This document shows positions 14,943 through 16,525 of a stretch of 16,525 nucleotides of DNA, piece after piece. The stretch is from NCBI GenBank assembly GCA_902774165.1, contig CACYHJ010000087.1:1424-17948 (forward strand), in the 5' to 3' direction. Under the pieces are notes generated by a model. It saw only the letters and a list, made by a program, of their open reading frames with translations. It had not been told where the DNA came from and did no database searches. The position numbers and the translations under genes were made by a program. The first letter of the stretch is position 1. Each line of letters starts with the position of its first letter. The stretch is from Oscillospiraceae bacterium (GTDB taxonomy: Bacteria > Bacillota > Clostridia > Oscillospirales > Acutalibacteraceae).

Positions 14943-15788
14943 TTATGCCCGCGCGGCCTGAGCGGCAAAACGGCAGGCTCGGATATAGGCCTGCGTCAGG
15001 AATTCCCGCTCGCTCATCGCGGCGTAAGAATCGTTTTCGATCCGTCCCGGCTTGGAATGGTTATTCAGCTCGAAGGTCAGAACGCCGTCGAAGCCGCATT
15101 TTTTCAGCCGCGCCGCGTTATCCGCCCAATCGCCGACGCCGTCGTAGGGCAGCAGATGCAGATCGTCGAGCCAGGTGATCCTGCCGTGATAATCCCGGAT
15201 TCCGAGATTGTCGTTCAGATGCGTCCCGAGCAGGCGGCCGCCGTATTTCGCCAGCAGATCCTCAGAATAATTATAGCACATCTCATGGCCGGAATCCCAG
15301 CAGAAACCGGCAAAGGGGTGATCGCCGAACGCGGTCAGCACCGCGTCGAGGAATTCCTCTCCCTCGGTGTTCTCAAAGGCGACTTTCACACCGCAGCGTT
15401 CCGCGGTTGAAAGCAGCTTCGCGAACCGGTCCAGTCCCCGCTGCGTCACGGCGGGATGGTGGTCGAACCCGATATAGACGTGGGAGATCATCAGCCCGAT
15501 TTCATTTTTCGCGCAATCCGCAAGACACGCCGAGAGCTCCCGCAGAACGGCGTCCGCTGCGTCCTCGTCGTCGCCCCACAGCTTCGCGACGCCGCCGAAG
15601 GGCGCGTGCAGCGACTGATATTCCAGCCCCAGCGCCCGCGCCTTTGCGGCGTACCGTGATATCGGCCTGTCCGGCGACCATTCGGTAAAGAACGCCTCAA
15701 AACCGATTTCGGCGATCATTTCAAGAAGTTTCTCCGTCGGCAGGTCCGTATGGATGTCGGCGCAGATCCCCAGTTTTTGTTTCCACAT
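14943..15788 (-). CDS. Sugar phosphate isomerase/epimerase-like TIM-barrel protein (AP_endonuc_2 fold)
   Basis: The protein has 281 aa from the ATG at 15788. Upstream in-frame GTG 15797 and ATG 15794 would fall almost at the predicted RNA start, and GGTGAT lies 4 nt before the chosen ATG. The barrel carries the metal and catalytic set of the xylose-isomerase-like superfamily: E139 (FENTEGEE), D165 and H168 (CWDSGHE), H190 (THLNDN) and E240 (TFELN). The opening LGICADIH and HLLPYDGVGDW (211-221) are also typical. Members isomerise or epimerise sugars, inositols or hydroxypyruvate. The substrate here is unknown. There is no signal peptide. It appears to be first in a two-gene unit with the unrecognised protein, with an extended -10 promoter directly in front. 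Confidence 0.88.
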   Translation of the reverse strand: MWKQKLGICADIHTDLPTEKLLEMIAEIGFEAFFTEWSPDRPISRYAAKARALGLEYQSLHAPFGGVAKLWGDDEDAADAVLRELSACLADCAKNEIGLMISHVYIGFDHHPAVTQRGLDRFAKLLSTAERCGVKVAFENTEGEEFLDAVLTAFGDHPFAGFCWDSGHEMCYNYSEDLLAKYGGRLLGTHLNDNLGIRDYHGRITWLDDLHLLPYDGVGDWADNAARLKKCGFDGVLTFELNNHSKPGRIENDSYAAMSEREFLTQAYIRACRFAAQAARA

Positions 15789-15805
15789 AAGCATCACCCG
15801 GGGAG

Positions 15806-15835
15806 ATTATATCACAGGCACGCGAATAAATGCAA
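15806..15835 (-). promoter_or_regulatory. Extended -10 promoter of the TIM-barrel gene, very short leader
   Basis: On the minus strand, TTGCAT (15835-15830) lies 18 nt before a perfect TATAAT (15811-15806), and TG stands one base before the -10 (TGATATAAT). The predicted start near 15799 leaves a leader of only about 11 nt, just enough for GGTGAT. Confidence 0.68.
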
Positions 15836-15911
15836 TAGCGTATCATCTGCCGGATTTCCATCTGTCCGAGGGAAAAGACCGGCAAGCCGTCGAAAATTCA
15901 TGAATATATTA

Positions 15912-15940
15912 TTGAAAATATTAATATACAGTGCTATAAT
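15912..15940 (+). promoter_or_regulatory. Sigma-A promoter of iorA
   Basis: TTGAAA (15912-15917) and a perfect TATAAT (15935-15940) are separated by 17 nt. The predicted start near 15947 gives a leader of about 39 nt. Together with the promoter at 15806-15835 it defines a divergent gap of 197 bp. Nothing else is evident in that gap. Confidence 0.8.
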
Positions 15941-15985
15941 ACAGTTGTAAATCTCTGCTTTTGAAGCGCAGGAAAGGAAATGCAA

Positions 15986-16525
15986 ATGAAGGAATTAATG
16001 CTCGGCAACAAAGCGGTTGCAAGAGGCCTGTATGAGGCAGGCTGTCAGTTCATTTCGAGTTATCCGGGAACCCCCAGCACCGAGGTCACCGAAGAAGCGG
16101 CGAAATTCAGCGAGATCTACTGCGAATGGGCGCCCAACGAAAAGGTCGCCATGGAGGCCGCCTTCGGCGCCTGCCTCGCCGGACAGCGGGCGTTCTGCGG
16201 TATGAAGCACGTCGGGCTCAACGTGGCGGCGGATCCGCTTTACACCATGTCCTACACCGGCGTCAACGCCGGTTTTGTGATTGTTGTCGCGGACGACGCA
16301 GGCATGCATTCGTCACAGAACGAGCAGGACAGCCGGCATCACGCGATCGCGTCGAAGGTGCCCATGCTCGAGCCCTCGGATTCCGCCGAGGCGATCGAAT
16401 TCACCAAGCTCGCCTATGAGCTCTCGGAGGAATACGACACGCCCGTCATCATCAAGATGTGCACCCGCGTCTCCCACTCCCAGTCCGTGGTGGAAACGGG
16501 CGAGCGGACCGTCCCCGTAAAGCAA
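15986..16525 (+). CDS. iorA: Indolepyruvate ferredoxin oxidoreductase, alpha subunit (IorA), C-terminus beyond window edge
   Basis: 180 codons are present and the frame is open to the right edge; the full protein is usually about 580-600 aa. The ATG at 15986 has AAGGA 7 nt upstream. An ATG 6 nt earlier is less well spaced. The N-terminal domain matches the pyrimidine-binding domain of thiamine-diphosphate 2-oxoacid oxidoreductases: MLGNKAVARGLYEAG (5-19), SSYPGTPSTE (24-33), EWAPNEKVAMEAAFG (47-61) with the conserved Glu in NEK, GMKHVGLNVAADP (72-84), and DDAGMHSSQNEQDSR (103-117). The last block is characteristic of IorA. The complex, with IorB, converts arylpyruvates from aromatic amino acids to aryl-acetyl-CoA and reduces ferredoxin, in the cytoplasm of anaerobes. 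iorB is expected just downstream, outside the window. Confidence 0.94.
   Translation, partial: MKELMLGNKAVARGLYEAGCQFISSYPGTPSTEVTEEAAKFSEIYCEWAPNEKVAMEAAFGACLAGQRAFCGMKHVGLNVAADPLYTMSYTGVNAGFVIVVADDAGMHSSQNEQDSRHHAIASKVPMLEPSDSAEAIEFTKLAYELSEEYDTPVIIKMCTRVSHSQSVVETGERTVPVKQ

Noticed and set aside
15798..15985. A small RNA or extra gene in the divergent gap before iorA
   Set aside because: Only the two promoters are evident. No stable hairpin with a T-run and no start with a ribosome site was found.

Overview
The window looks like chromosome from a Gram-positive, fermentative anaerobe of the class Clostridia. The support is a SigA-type sigma factor without the long proteobacterial insert, strong GGAGG ribosome sites, GC-rich coding DNA with AT-rich promoter gaps, an indolepyruvate:ferredoxin oxidoreductase, a DUF6171 protein and a BspA-like lipoprotein. 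A gut-type Oscillospirales-like source is plausible, but no rRNA is present to prove it. Most of the window is ordinary core and carbohydrate-related chromosome. I see no phage, insertion sequence, CRISPR array, tRNA or rRNA.

Layout from left to right. (1) A minus-strand unit, read from 3317 down to the left edge: an MFS/GPH-type transporter, a BspA-like LRR lipoprotein and tcdA, which is cut by the window edge. Two good sigma-A promoters lie in front of it. (2) A minus-strand unit from 9527 down to a clear terminator at about 3464: rpmE (L31), a YigZ/IMPACT protein, a dGTPase-like HD protein, dnaG, rpoD, a Cof-type HAD phosphatase and a Cys-rich YkgJ/FliB-like protein. This is the clostridial form of the macromolecular-synthesis operon (primase plus housekeeping sigma). 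Its dGTPase member looks N-terminally truncated. (3) A minus-strand pair, a GH51 alpha-L-arabinofuranosidase and a DUF6171 Cys-rich protein, overlapping by 8 bp. (4) Divergent from this, on the plus strand, a membrane-anchored M28-type peptidase broken by one extra G. (5) A bidirectional terminator, then gap (GAPDH) on the minus strand with its own promoter. (6) A minus-strand pair, a TIM-barrel sugar isomerase/epimerase-like protein and an unrecognised protein. (7) On the plus strand at the right edge, the first 180 codons of iorA behind a near-consensus promoter.

The parts cover information processing (L31, primase, sigma A, a dGTPase-like enzyme, tRNA t6A cyclisation), plant-polysaccharide and sugar use (GH51, GPH transporter, TIM-barrel isomerase, GAPDH) and amino-acid fermentation (IorA). 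The most interesting non-coding structure is the 199-bp gap between the arabinofuranosidase and the M28 gene. Its two divergent promoters carry the same pair of motifs (TACTTGCATA, then AATATGCT 9 or 10 bp further on), and a 21-bp direct repeat sits beside them. This suggests one regulator controls both directions. All gaps between genes are shorter than 300 bases.
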